Assembly (NCBI GenBank): GCA_025362535.1
Contig: JANYGE010000357.1
Span: 1-14,207, forward strand
Length of the DNA: 14,207 nt
Direction of reading: 5' to 3'
Source: Hyphomicrobiales bacterium
GTDB taxonomy: Bacteria; Pseudomonadota; Alphaproteobacteria; Rhizobiales; Aestuariivirgaceae
The position numbers and the translations under genes were made by a program. Within the stretch, counting starts at the first letter, position 1. Every line of letters starts with the position of its first letter. Of the stretch, positions 1 to 7,915 are shown in pieces. Under the pieces are notes generated by a model. The model was not told the origin of the DNA and ran no database searches. It saw only the letters and a program-made list of their open reading frames with translations.

Positions 1-2
1 GT

Positions 3-173
3 TTAACACGCTGGGCCGTTGTCAGCGAGTTTTGGCGAGATGCTCTGCTTGGAATGTTGATCATGACGGCTGTTGCGGCGGACACATTCATGGCCCGTTC
101 GTTTACCAGGCTGCGCCGGAAGAAAACTCTTGCACCGTCAAGTGCTCCAACAAAAATGCAGGAGAAACCCTAA
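3..173 (+). CDS. rhaP: CUT2 sugar ABC transporter permease, RhaP-like, C-terminal fragment
   Basis: This reading frame enters from the left edge and ends at the TAA at 171-173. That stop overlaps the ATG of the next permease in a TAATG junction. The 56 visible residues contain a hydrophobic stretch (around [16 protein letters not shown]) followed by a basic cytoplasmic tail ([10 protein letters not shown]). This is how the last membrane helix and tail of a RbsC/RhaP-type permease look. The direct fusion to a second permease and a rhamnose mutarotase matches the rhaSTPQU order of rhizobial rhamnose importers, where RhaP and RhaQ form the inner-membrane channel. Only the tail is visible, so the family call rests mainly on the neighbours. 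Confidence 0.7.
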   Translation, partial: LTRWAVVSEFWRDALLGMLIMTAVAADTFMARSFTRLRRKKTLAPSSAPTKMQEKP

Positions 174-1171
174 TGGCAAATCCAAGCTCCATGACAACAA
201 GCACTGCCGTTTTGAATTTTTTTAAAACCTGGGAAGGCCTGCTGGTTATCATTCTCGCCATCACGCTTTTCTTAAACGTGATGCTGGCACCGCAATTTCT
301 AACGCTGCAAAATCAAATCAATCTTTTCCAATTGTCGAATGAGAAGATCATCGTCGCATTGACGATGACGTTCATCATTATCAGTGCCGAAATTGATTTG
401 TCGGTGGCTTCCGTTATGGGCCTATCGGCTTGTACTTTTGCTTATCTCGTAAATGGTGGCATGTGGGCCAGCTATGCGATTGCTCTATGTTTGTTGGTGG
501 GTGTGATTACGGGCGCAATTAACGCCTTCTGGATCGCCTATGTCGGCATTCCTTCATTGGTGGTCACTCTCGCCAGCCTCATCGGGTTTCGCGGACTTGC
601 CCGTGTGTTGTTAGAAGACAAGGGGATTGGCAATTTTCCGGAATGGTTCAATTCGCTCGGGCGCGACGGCTTCATCGGACCCTTTCCTTTGGCATTTGTA
701 ACATTCGTGATTTTACTCGTTGTTCTCGGTATCGTTTTGCACCGCACGGGCTTTGGTCGGCAGGTCTTTGTGATCGGTAATAATGCCGAAGTTGCGCGCT
801 ATTCTGGCGTCAAAGTAGCAAGGGTTAGAACAATTCTCTTCATTATGTCGGGCGTAGTATCAGCTTTGGCTGGCCTGTTTTATGCAGCCCGCCTCGCATC
901 AGTGCGTGGCGATGCTGCCACTGGTTTCGAACTCGATATTATCACAATGGTTTTGCTGGGTGGTGTTAGTATTTTTGGGGGCAAGGGGTCTATGCTGGGT
1001 GTGCTTCTGTCGATTTTAATTGTGCTGAATCTGCGCAATGGAATGGCGCTTGAAAATATCACGGGCCATATCCAGACAGCGGTGATCGGCATTCTGCTCA
1101 TTTCGTCTGTGCTTATTCCCAATTTGGTTCAAACTTTGCAGGCCTCAAAACCTTCGGCCCAAAAGGCCTAA
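173..1171 (+). CDS. rhaQ: CUT2 sugar ABC transporter permease, RhaQ-like
   Basis: This is an inner-membrane permease subunit of a ribose/rhamnose-type ABC importer, expected to pair with RhaP, an ATPase and a periplasmic binding protein encoded upstream of the window. The protein has 332 residues with many hydrophobic helices. It shows the cytoplasmic-loop motif of the family ([12 protein letters not shown], like the GGNE-A-RLSG loop of RbsC) and the C-terminal glycine-rich [11 protein letters not shown] segment. I chose the ATG at 173 because AGGAGA at 160-165 lies seven bases upstream and the ATG overlaps the stop of the preceding permease. The same frame stays open to the left edge, but that stretch is cysteine- and histidine-rich and is out of frame with the real upstream gene. 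Rhamnose as substrate is inferred from the adjacent mutarotase. Another 6-deoxysugar or pentose is possible. Confidence 0.88.
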   Translation: MANPSSMTTSTAVLNFFKTWEGLLVIILAITLFLNVMLAPQFLTLQNQINLFQLSNEKIIVALTMTFIIISAEIDLSVASVMGLSACTFAYLVNGGMWASYAIALCLLVGVITGAINAFWIAYVGIPSLVVTLASLIGFRGLARVLLEDKGIGNFPEWFNSLGRDGFIGPFPLAFVTFVILLVVLGIVLHRTGFGRQVFVIGNNAEVARYSGVKVARVRTILFIMSGVVSALAGLFYAARLASVRGDAATGFELDIITMVLLGGVSIFGGKGSMLGVLLSILIVLNLRNGMALENITGHIQTAVIGILLISSVLIPNLVQTLQASKPSAQKA

Positions 1172-1190
1172 CGCGAAGGAGACCGGCGCA

Positions 1191-1505
1191 ATGCAACGCC
1201 ACGCATTCAAGATGTTTCTCAACTCCGGTATGAAAGCAGAGTATAAGAAGCGCCATGATGAAATTTGGCCAGAGCTTGTCAAACTATTAGCTGATGCAGG
1301 CATCAGCAATTATTCCATTCATCTCGATCCAGAGTCTGATGTGTTATTTGGTTATCTCGAACGGACTGACAATCACGGCATGGCAGATCTGCCCAATCAT
1401 CCGGTCATGAAAAAATGGTGGGATCATATGAAAGACATTATGAGATACAACGCCGATGGAACCCCGATGGCCATTGCCATGGATGAACTATTTTATATGA
1501 AATGA
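1191..1505 (+). CDS. rhaM: L-rhamnose mutarotase (RhaM/RhaU)
   Basis: This 104-residue cytoplasmic enzyme interconverts the alpha and beta anomers of L-rhamnose so that imported sugar can be used quickly. It has the full family length. The residues known from E. coli RhaM are all at the same numbers: Tyr18, His22 (in [11 protein letters not shown]), Tyr41 and the Trp76-Trp77 pair (KKWWDHM). A strong ribosome site (GAAGGAG at about 1173-1179) precedes the ATG, 19 bases after the permease stop, so it is the last visible gene of the transporter operon. In rhizobia this gene is rhaU and is followed by the rhamnose kinase rhaK. Here no kinase follows, and the next gene is deoC after a 136-base gap. 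Confidence 0.93.
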   Translation: MQRHAFKMFLNSGMKAEYKKRHDEIWPELVKLLADAGISNYSIHLDPESDVLFGYLERTDNHGMADLPNHPVMKKWWDHMKDIMRYNADGTPMAIAMDELFYMK

Positions 1506-1544
1506 AGATTTTTGTGAATCTAAATTCAGAATAATATTTAAGGT

Positions 1545-1589
1545 TGCCTCAATTTCACAGGCCTTTACAAGGATGCTCAAATTGAGGCA
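1545..1589. repeat. 11-bp perfect inverted repeat upstream of deoC
   Basis: The arm TGCCTCAATTT at 1545-1555 is exactly complementary to AAATTGAGGCA at 1579-1589, with a 23-base spacer. No T-run follows the right arm and the loop is long, so an intrinsic terminator for the transporter operon is unlikely. An operator for a dimeric repressor or activator of the deoC operon is the better reading. A second, weaker inverted repeat (TGAAT-N4-ATTCA, 1515-1528) lies just upstream. Confidence 0.5.
1554..1582 (+). promoter_or_regulatory. candidate sigma70-type promoter of the deoC operon
   Basis: TTCACA (1554-1559, five of six matches to TTGACA) and TCAAAT (1577-1582, four of six to TATAAT) are separated by exactly 17 bases. 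Both elements touch the arms of the inverted repeat, so a bound protein would compete with RNA polymerase. A weaker alternative pair is TTGTGA at 1512-1517 with TATTTA at 1535-1540. This is inferred from pattern alone. Confidence 0.3.
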
Positions 1590-1641
1590 TGGCTAATCTT
1601 ATGGCTCTGATTTTGAGCTTGTCAGAAAGGCAGTCAGTGAC

Positions 1642-2622
1642 GTGAATCTTCAATCAAGCAAGCCAGGTTCCAACGCACCATCTCGAAACATGGGCACCGA
1701 ATTGAAACTGCCCTGGTTCGAAAAAATTCAAGTGAACACCTCGGCCACCGAACGCCGTGCGGCAACCTATGCCACCCGCCGTACTATGAAGAAGGAATAT
1801 CAGGCGGCATGGTTGGTTAAAGCCTTGCAATGCATTGATCTTACCACTCTGGCTGGCGACGATACGCCAGGCCGTGTGCACCGCCTCTGCGAAAAAGCCA
1901 AGCGCCCTCTGCGTGATGATATTGTTGCAAAGCTGGGTTTGAATGAAGTTCCAAAAGTGGGCGCTATTTGTGTTTATCCCACCATGGTGCCGCATGCCGT
2001 CAAGGCCCTGCGCGGCAGTGGCATTCCAGTGGCGTCAGTGGCCACCGGTTTTCCTTCCGGCCTCACACCACTTCCCTTGCGCCTTGCTGAAATTAAATAT
2101 GCCGTGGGCGAAGGTGCCAGTGAGATCGATATTGTGATCAACCGCGCTTTGGTGATCAGCCAAGATTGGCAAGCCCTCTACGATGAAATTTGCGCCATGC
2201 GTGAAGCCTGTGGCGCTGCTCACATGAAGGCCATTTTAGCAACAGGCGATCTTAAAACTTTGCGCAATGTCTATAAGGCCTCCATGGTGGCCATGCAGGC
2301 TGGCGCTGATTTCATCAAAACCTCGACAGGAAAAGAAGATGTGAACGCCACATTACCAGTGAGTCTTATCATGCTGCGCGCCTTGCGGGATTATGGCGTA
2401 CTCGCCGGATTTAAAATCGGTTTTAAACCCGCAGGCGGATTGAAAACTGCGAAGGATGCGATGAGCTGGCAAATTTTAATGAATGAAGAATGCGGGCGCG
2501 AATGGCTTGAACCCAATCTCTTCCGCATAGGTGCCAGTTCCATGCTGGCAGATATTGAGCGCCAACTCGAACATTTCATCACGGGCCGCTATTCGGCTCT
2601 CGTCCACCACGCACTCGCTTGA
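1642..2622 (+). CDS. deoC: deoxyribose-phosphate aldolase, eukaryote-type
   Basis: This cytosolic class I aldolase cleaves 2-deoxyribose 5-phosphate into glyceraldehyde 3-phosphate and acetaldehyde. The barrel motifs are present: GASEIDIVINR with Asp163, FIKTSTGK with the Schiff-base Lys226, and GFKPAGG with the relay Lys262. They correspond to Asp102, Lys167 and Lys201 of E. coli DeoC. At 326 residues it is about 65 longer than the E. coli enzyme. Both its N-terminal extension and its C-terminus (EWLEPNLFRIGASSML, then DIERQ, then TGRY) resemble the human type (about 318 residues). The start is a GTG with AGAAAGG at 1624-1630. An in-frame ATG at 1690 has no ribosome site. It opens a four-gene operon and is followed 11 bases later by an aldehyde dehydrogenase suited to its acetaldehyde product. 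Confidence 0.93.
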   Translation: MNLQSSKPGSNAPSRNMGTELKLPWFEKIQVNTSATERRAATYATRRTMKKEYQAAWLVKALQCIDLTTLAGDDTPGRVHRLCEKAKRPLRDDIVAKLGLNEVPKVGAICVYPTMVPHAVKALRGSGIPVASVATGFPSGLTPLPLRLAEIKYAVGEGASEIDIVINRALVISQDWQALYDEICAMREACGAAHMKAILATGDLKTLRNVYKASMVAMQAGADFIKTSTGKEDVNATLPVSLIMLRALRDYGVLAGFKIGFKPAGGLKTAKDAMSWQILMNEECGREWLEPNLFRIGASSMLADIERQLEHFITGRYSALVHHALA

Positions 2623-2633
2623 AGGATCACACA

Positions 2634-5027
2634 ATGCCAAGCGTCACTGAAATTATGAACACCATGGATTATGGCCCAGCCCCTGAATCCAATGCTCACG
2701 TCAAGGAATGGCTTGGCTTTCACAAATCAGGTTTTAGCCATTTCATCCATGGTGTTTATCTCACTGTGTCGAACGCAAAGAAAATTGAGGTGACCAATCC
2801 CGCCAATGGCGAAGTGCTTGGCCATGTGAGCCATGGCACGGCCAAGGATGTGGATGAGGCTGTTGCATCAGCACGCAAGGCTTTTAAGAGTTGGTCAAAG
2901 CTCACAGGCTTCCAGCGCGCAAAACATCTTTATGCGCTTGCTCGCCACATTCAAAAGCGTGAACGCTTTCTCAGTGTGCTCGAAACCATGGACAATGGCA
3001 AAACCATTCGCGAAAGCCGTGATATTGATATTCCACTGGTCGCCCGCCATTTTTATCATCATGCTGGTTGGGCTCAACTCACCGATACTGAATTCAAGGG
3101 CTATGGTCCCGTAGGTGTGTGTGGCCAAATTATCCCGTGGAATTTTCCGCTACTCATGCTCGCGTGGAAGATTGCGCCCGCCTTGGCAGCAGGCAACACT
3201 GTGGTTTTAAAGCCGGCCGAATTCACCCCACTCACGGCCTTGGCCTTTGCTGAAATTTGCAGCGAAGCAGGATTGCCACCGGGTGTCGTCAACATTGTAA
3301 CCGGCGATGGTGATACGGGTGCAGCTTTAGTGGCTCATCCTGATGTCGATAAAATTGCCTTCACGGGGTCCACCGATGTGGGCCGTCTCATCCGCCAGCA
3401 AACGGCGGGCAGTGGTAAAAAACTATCATTGGAGCTCGGAGGAAAATCACCCTTCATTGTTTTTGAAGATGCGGATTTGGATGCCGGTGTTGAAGGCGTG
3501 GTTGATGCCGTGTGGTTCAATCAAGGCCAAGTGTGCTGCGCTGGCACACGGCTTTTAATGCAGGAAAGCATCGCGGGATCATTCATCGCCAAACTCAAAA
3601 CCCGCATGACCAAACTGCGTGTCGGCGATCCGCTGGATAAATCTATTGATATGGGCCCACTGGTTGATCCAATTCAATTGCAACGCGTGACTGCCATGGT
3701 CAAACGGGGTGAGGCGGAAGGTGGCCTATTAACCCAAGCACCGTGCCCGCTGCCCGAAAAAGGCAATTATTTCGCGCCTTCGCTCTTCACCAATGTCGAT
3801 ACATCATCAAGTGTAATGCAGGAGGAAATTTTTGGCCCGGTCATTTCGGCCATGACATTCCGCACCCCTGATGAAGCAGCAACCCTCGCCAATCACACGC
3901 GTTACGGCTTGGCCGCTTCAATCTGGTCTGAGAACATCAATGTGGCCTTGGATGCAGCAGCCCGCGTGAAAGCTGGTGTTGTATGGATCAACTCCACCAA
4001 TTTATTTGATGCCGCTGCGGGCTTCGGCGGCTACAAAGAGAGTGGCTTTGGCCGAGAGGGGGGCAAGGAAGGGCTTTATGAATACCTGAAGGCTGATGCT
4101 GCACCAGCCACAAAATCAAAAGCCAGCAAAGCCGCAAAACTCTTCGCAACCACCACTTCTGAGCTGCGCCATACAGAATCTGGCAGCATTGATCGCACAG
4201 CCAAAATGTTCATCGGTGGCAAACAGGCCCGCCCAGATTCTGGCTATAGCTATGAAGTGACCAGCGCCAAGGGTAAGGGTCTCGGTCTTGCTGGTCTTGG
4301 CAATCGCAAAGACATTCGCAACGCCGTGGAAGCCGCGCGAGGCGCATCAGCTTGGTCCAGCACTTCGGCCCATAACCGCGCTCAAGTGCTTTACTTTATA
4401 GCCGAGAATTTAAGCGCACGCGCTGATGAATTTGCCAAACGTCTTACGCAAGCGGGCTCCACTGCCAGCGAAGCCAAGCGCGAAGTGGAAGCCTCGCTTG
4501 AACGCATATTCTTTTATGCAGCCCATGCCGATAAATATGATGGCCGCATTCATTCCACCAATAGCAAAAAGCAAACCACGCTAGCCATGAACGAGCCCTT
4601 CGGGGTGGTGGCTATTGTCTGCCCCGACGAAGCGCCTCTATTGGCGATGATCTCCTTGCTTATGCCAGCCCTCGCGATGGGAAATCGCGTGGTGCTGGTG
4701 CCTTCGCAAGCGCAACCCTTGCTTGCCACTGATTTTTACCAGGTTATGGAAACCTCAGATGTGCCAGCCGGAGCCGTAAATATCGTAACGGGTGCACGCA
4801 ATGAGCTTGCCAAAACCTTGGCCGATCATGATGAGGTTGCTGCCATGTGGTATCATGGCGATGTCGAAGGGGCCTCGATGGTGGAAAAATCATCTGCAGG
4901 AAATCTGAAATCAACATGGGTTCACTATGGTGAATTGAACTGGATACAAAGCGAACAGGCACAAGGGCATGAGTATTTGCGCCGCGCCACGCAAGTTAAA
5001 AATATTTGGATACCTTATGGAGAGTGA
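2634..5027 (+). CDS. ALDH16-family aldehyde dehydrogenase: active domain plus pseudo-domain
   Basis: This 797-residue protein is built from two ALDH units. The first, about residues 25-490, is complete: PWNFP with the oxyanion Asn, LELGGKSP with the general-base Glu, NQGQVCCAG with catalytic Cys301, and EEIFGPV. After a Lys/Ala-rich linker (about 487-510) comes a second, shorter unit that keeps the cofactor-domain outline. There PWNFP has become PDEAPL and no GQxC motif exists, so it should be catalytically dead. This layout and length match ALDH16. Oxidation of acetaldehyde from DeoC to acetate is inferred from the operon. I chose the ATG at 2634 because GAAGGA (2621-2626) lies seven bases upstream. 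A TTG at 2619 inside the end of deoC has no such support. Confidence 0.88.
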   Translation: MPSVTEIMNTMDYGPAPESNAHVKEWLGFHKSGFSHFIHGVYLTVSNAKKIEVTNPANGEVLGHVSHGTAKDVDEAVASARKAFKSWSKLTGFQRAKHLYALARHIQKRERFLSVLETMDNGKTIRESRDIDIPLVARHFYHHAGWAQLTDTEFKGYGPVGVCGQIIPWNFPLLMLAWKIAPALAAGNTVVLKPAEFTPLTALAFAEICSEAGLPPGVVNIVTGDGDTGAALVAHPDVDKIAFTGSTDVGRLIRQQTAGSGKKLSLELGGKSPFIVFEDADLDAGVEGVVDAVWFNQGQVCCAGTRLLMQESIAGSFIAKLKTRMTKLRVGDPLDKSIDMGPLVDPIQLQRVTAMVKRGEAEGGLLTQAPCPLPEKGNYFAPSLFTNVDTSSSVMQEEIFGPVISAMTFRTPDEAATLANHTRYGLAASIWSENINVALDAAARVKAGVVWINSTNLFDAAAGFGGYKESGFGREGGKEGLYEYLKADAAPATKSKASKAAKLFATTTSELRHTESGSIDRTAKMFIGGKQARPDSGYSYEVTSAKGKGLGLAGLGNRKDIRNAVEAARGASAWSSTSAHNRAQVLYFIAENLSARADEFAKRLTQAGSTASEAKREVEASLERIFFYAAHADKYDGRIHSTNSKKQTTLAMNEPFGVVAIVCPDEAPLLAMISLLMPALAMGNRVVLVPSQAQPLLATDFYQVMETSDVPAGAVNIVTGARNELAKTLADHDEVAAMWYHGDVEGASMVEKSSAGNLKSTWVHYGELNWIQSEQAQGHEYLRRATQVKNIWIPYGE

Positions 5028-5034
5028 AATCTAA

Positions 5035-6822
5035 ATGCTCAAAGCTTGGCATGAAGTTGCTCCTTTGCTGGTTGATGTTGCCATGGGTCGCAAGCCCGCT
5101 GACACAGTGATCCGCAATGGCCGCTGGGTGAATGTGCATTCTGGTGAAATCATCCCCCATATCGATGTAGCGATCATCGCTGGTCGCTTTGCCTATGTGG
5201 GCGCTGATGCCTCTCATTGTGTTGGCCCCAAAACCAAACTGATTGATGCTGCGGGCCGCTATCTTGTGCCCGGCCTTTGCGATGGTCACATGCATGTTGA
5301 AAGCGGTTTGGTGACCGTCACCGAGTTTGCGCGAGCCGTTATTCCGCATGGTACGACCAGCATGTTTATTGACCCGCATGAAATCGCCAATGTATTGGGC
5401 CTGCCCGGCGTGCAGCTGATGCACGATGAAGCCATGGGCCTTCCCATCAATGTGATGGTGCAAATGCCAAGCTGTGTGCCCAGTGCGCCCGGATTGGAAA
5501 ATGCTGGTGCCACATTGGGTGTGGCCGATGTTGTAGAGGCCATGAGTTGGCCTAACATCATTGGCCTGGGCGAGATGATGAATTTCCCCGCCGTCATAGC
5601 TGGCGATCCCACCATGCTGGGCGAAATCGCTGCCACCCAAAAAGCCGGAAAAACCGTGGGCGGCCATTATGCTTCACCTGATTTAGGGAGGCCTTTCCAT
5701 GCTTATGTGGCTGCAGGCCCGGCTGATGATCATGAAGGAACTAAAGCCGAAGATGCCATTGCCCGTGTGCGTCAAGGCATGAAAGCCATGCTGCGTTTGG
5801 GTTCAGCTTGGTATGATGTTGCCTCCCAAGTGAAGGCGATAACAGAACAGGGTTTAGATTCACGCAATTTCATTTTGTGTACGGATGATTGTCATTCAGG
5901 CACATTGGTCAATGAAGGCCACATGAACCGCGTTGTGCGTCATGCCATAGCGCAAGGCTTGAAACCTATCACGGCCATTCAAATGGCCACTCTCAATACT
6001 GCCGAACATTTTGGCTTGGCCCGCGAAATTGGATCAATTACACCAGGTCGCAGAGCAGATATCATCATTACATCGGATATCACATCTTTGCCCATTGAAC
6101 TGGTGATGGCGCGTGGCCAAGTGCTGGCTGAAAGCGGCAAGCTGACTGCGGATATCCCGCCCTATGCCTATCCTGAATCTGCGCGCAATTCAGTCAATAT
6201 GAAACGCGCCCTTGGCGCTTCTGATTTTGACATTAAATCTCCTGCCGGTGCCAACGAAGTTAGAGCGCGCGTCATCGGAGTGATTGAAAACCAGGCTCCG
6301 ACCAAAGCTCTTGAGCGTAGGTTGAACGTTGCTGATGGTCTTGTCGAAATGGATAGTGCCAATGACGTTTGTCAGATTGCCGTTGTTGAGCGCCACCGTG
6401 CAACCGGACAGGTGGTCAATGCTTTTGTCTCGGGCTTTGGTTATAACGTGCCCTGCGCCGTTGCCAGTACAGTTGCCCATGATGCCCATCACATGATTGT
6501 CATCGGCACAGATAAATCCAGCATGGCCATTGCCGCCAACACCCTCAAAGAGTCAAAGGGCGGTATCGTTGTGGTACGGGAAGGCAAAGTGATTGCCTTG
6601 GTTGAGCTTACCATTGCGGGCCTCATGTCAGAAGAACGCGCCGAAACAGTTGCGGCCAAAGCCCAAGCCATGGTTGAAGCCATGGCTGAATGTGGCTGCA
6701 AGCTAAACAACGCTTACATGCAGCATTCATTAATGGGCCTGGTCGTCATTCCCGAGCTGCGCATTTCAGATGCAGGCTTAATTGACGTTACGCAATTCAA
6801 GAAAGTGGATTTATTTTTATGA
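5035..6822 (+). CDS. ade: adenine deaminase (COG1001-type amidohydrolase)
   Basis: This cytosolic binuclear metalloenzyme hydrolyses adenine to hypoxanthine and ammonia. At 595 residues it has the usual length of the bacterial Ade family. The amidohydrolase metal motifs appear in order: DGHMHVESG (His85, His87), GLGEMMNFP (Glu180), GGHYASPDLG (His211), and LCTDDCHSG (Asp284/285). The Ade-specific C-terminal domain, with HDAHHMIVIGTD and MLE/LMGLVVIPELRISDAGL-like segments, follows. The ATG at 5035 has GGAGAG at 5019-5024, inside the end of the dehydrogenase gene. The stop overlaps the dipeptidase start by four bases (ATGA). Together with deoC this suggests use of deoxyadenosine, the base here and the sugar through DeoC. 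The phosphorylase and phosphopentomutase needed for that are not in the window. Related purine analogues cannot be excluded as substrates. Confidence 0.9.
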   Translation: MLKAWHEVAPLLVDVAMGRKPADTVIRNGRWVNVHSGEIIPHIDVAIIAGRFAYVGADASHCVGPKTKLIDAAGRYLVPGLCDGHMHVESGLVTVTEFARAVIPHGTTSMFIDPHEIANVLGLPGVQLMHDEAMGLPINVMVQMPSCVPSAPGLENAGATLGVADVVEAMSWPNIIGLGEMMNFPAVIAGDPTMLGEIAATQKAGKTVGGHYASPDLGRPFHAYVAAGPADDHEGTKAEDAIARVRQGMKAMLRLGSAWYDVASQVKAITEQGLDSRNFILCTDDCHSGTLVNEGHMNRVVRHAIAQGLKPITAIQMATLNTAEHFGLAREIGSITPGRRADIIITSDITSLPIELVMARGQVLAESGKLTADIPPYAYPESARNSVNMKRALGASDFDIKSPAGANEVRARVIGVIENQAPTKALERRLNVADGLVEMDSANDVCQIAVVERHRATGQVVNAFVSGFGYNVPCAVASTVAHDAHHMIVIGTDKSSMAIAANTLKESKGGIVVVREGKVIALVELTIAGLMSEERAETVAAKAQAMVEAMAECGCKLNNAYMQHSLMGLVVIPELRISDAGLIDVTQFKKVDLFL

Positions 6823-7880
6823 CAAAAACTTCAATGGTCTTCGATGGCCATAACGATGTACTGTTGCGCCTTTATAATAAACATAAACACGGTGTTGAAC
6901 TGGATTTTATTTTGGGTGATGGCGAAGGCCAGTTGGATCTGCCACGCATGCGCAAGGGTGGTGTCGTTGGTGGATTGTTTGCAATCTATATTCCAAATAC
7001 CGATGATCTCGATCATTTAGATGATTTGATGAAGGGGGCCTCTTTTGATGTGCCGCTGCCGGAAGAAATTGACATGATTGATGCCGCACCAGTTGCGATC
7101 TCAATGGCTGCAATTTTGCACCGCATCGAAAAAGCTTCAGACGGTGGTTTTAAAATTTGCACCACTATAGATGATCTTACAAAATCGATGGCGAATGATG
7201 TTATTGCGGCTGTGATGCATATGGAAGGCGCAGAGGCGATCGACAAAGATTTTAATGCGCTGGAAGTTTTCTATGCCGCAGGCTTGCGTTCGCTTGGTCC
7301 GGTCTGGAGTAGAACTAATATATTCGGCCATGGTGTGCCTTTTCGGTTTCCAAGCTCAGGCGATACCGGACCTGGCCTCACAGACACAGGCAAGGCTTTG
7401 GTGAAGGCCTGCACCGAAATGGGCATTGCGGTTGATCTTTCCCATATTACCGAGCAAGGTTTCTGGGATGTGGCGGCAATCTCGGATAAACCGCTGATCG
7501 CATCACATTCAAACCCTTATGCCATTTGTAAAAGTTCCAGAAATTTGGGCGACAAACAGCTGGATGCAATTGCCGAGCGCGGTGGCCTCGTGGGCCTGAA
7601 TTTTGCAACGTGTTTCTTAAATCCAGACGGGCAGGGCGATACTACCACATCATTCGAAACAATACTTCGCCATTTGGATTACCTGATTGAGAAACTCGGC
7701 GTTGATCATGTGGGCTTTGGCTCAGATTTTGATGGTGCCGAAGTGCCAGATGTGATCGGCGATGTCTCTGGTTTGCCTGCTTTGCTGAACGCTATGAAAA
7801 AGCACGGCTATGACGATGCCACCTTGCGTAAAATATCTCACGAGAATTGGATCAATACTTTAGCTAAGTGTTGGCGCTAA
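6819..7880 (+). CDS. M19-family (renal-type) dipeptidase
   Basis: This is a zinc-dependent membrane-dipeptidase-family hydrolase of 353 residues. The binuclear metal and catalytic set is complete when compared with human renal dipeptidase: His11 and Asp13 (DGHND), Glu136 (HMEGAEA), His209 (DLSHI), His230 (ASHSNP), and Asp303 (GSDFDG), with Arg241 in SSRN. I see no signal peptide, so it should be cytosolic, unlike the mammalian enzyme. The ATG at 6819 overlaps the adenine deaminase stop and only a weak purine stretch precedes it, so translation is probably coupled. Its role in a purine/deoxyribose operon is unclear. M19 members cleave dipeptides of varied stereochemistry and some act on other small amides, so the substrate is left open. 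It ends the operon and faces the DeoR gene 35 bases away. Confidence 0.9.
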   Translation: MTKTSMVFDGHNDVLLRLYNKHKHGVELDFILGDGEGQLDLPRMRKGGVVGGLFAIYIPNTDDLDHLDDLMKGASFDVPLPEEIDMIDAAPVAISMAAILHRIEKASDGGFKICTTIDDLTKSMANDVIAAVMHMEGAEAIDKDFNALEVFYAAGLRSLGPVWSRTNIFGHGVPFRFPSSGDTGPGLTDTGKALVKACTEMGIAVDLSHITEQGFWDVAAISDKPLIASHSNPYAICKSSRNLGDKQLDAIAERGGLVGLNFATCFLNPDGQGDTTTSFETILRHLDYLIEKLGVDHVGFGSDFDGAEVPDVIGDVSGLPALLNAMKKHGYDDATLRKISHENWINTLAKCWR

Positions 7881-7915
7881 ATATTAGCCGTGATATTTTT
7901 GTAACCCAGTTTCGG

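Noticed and set aside
32..172. N-terminal extension of the RhaQ-like permease from 32
   Set aside because: The stretch is Cys/His-rich and unlike a permease N-terminus, it overlaps the true upstream permease tail in another frame, and a good ribosome site marks the ATG at 173.
1642..1830. DeoC N-terminal extension as an encapsulation peptide
   Set aside because: The extension is not a clean amphipathic helix with a linker, and it parallels the extension of animal-type DeoC, so it is probably part of the fold.
4996..5667. 223-codon open frame on the minus strand opposite adenine deaminase
   Set aside because: It has a biased His/Gly/Ala composition with no motif, no ribosome site, and lies fully inside a well-supported gene; it is an antisense shadow.
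7876..7900. Short hairpin GCTAA-ATA-TTAGC (7876-7888) and a nearby T5 run between the convergent dipeptidase and DeoR genes
   Set aside because: The stem is only five base pairs with three A/T pairs, and the T-run begins several bases after it. Too weak to call a terminator, although the position between convergent genes would suit one.
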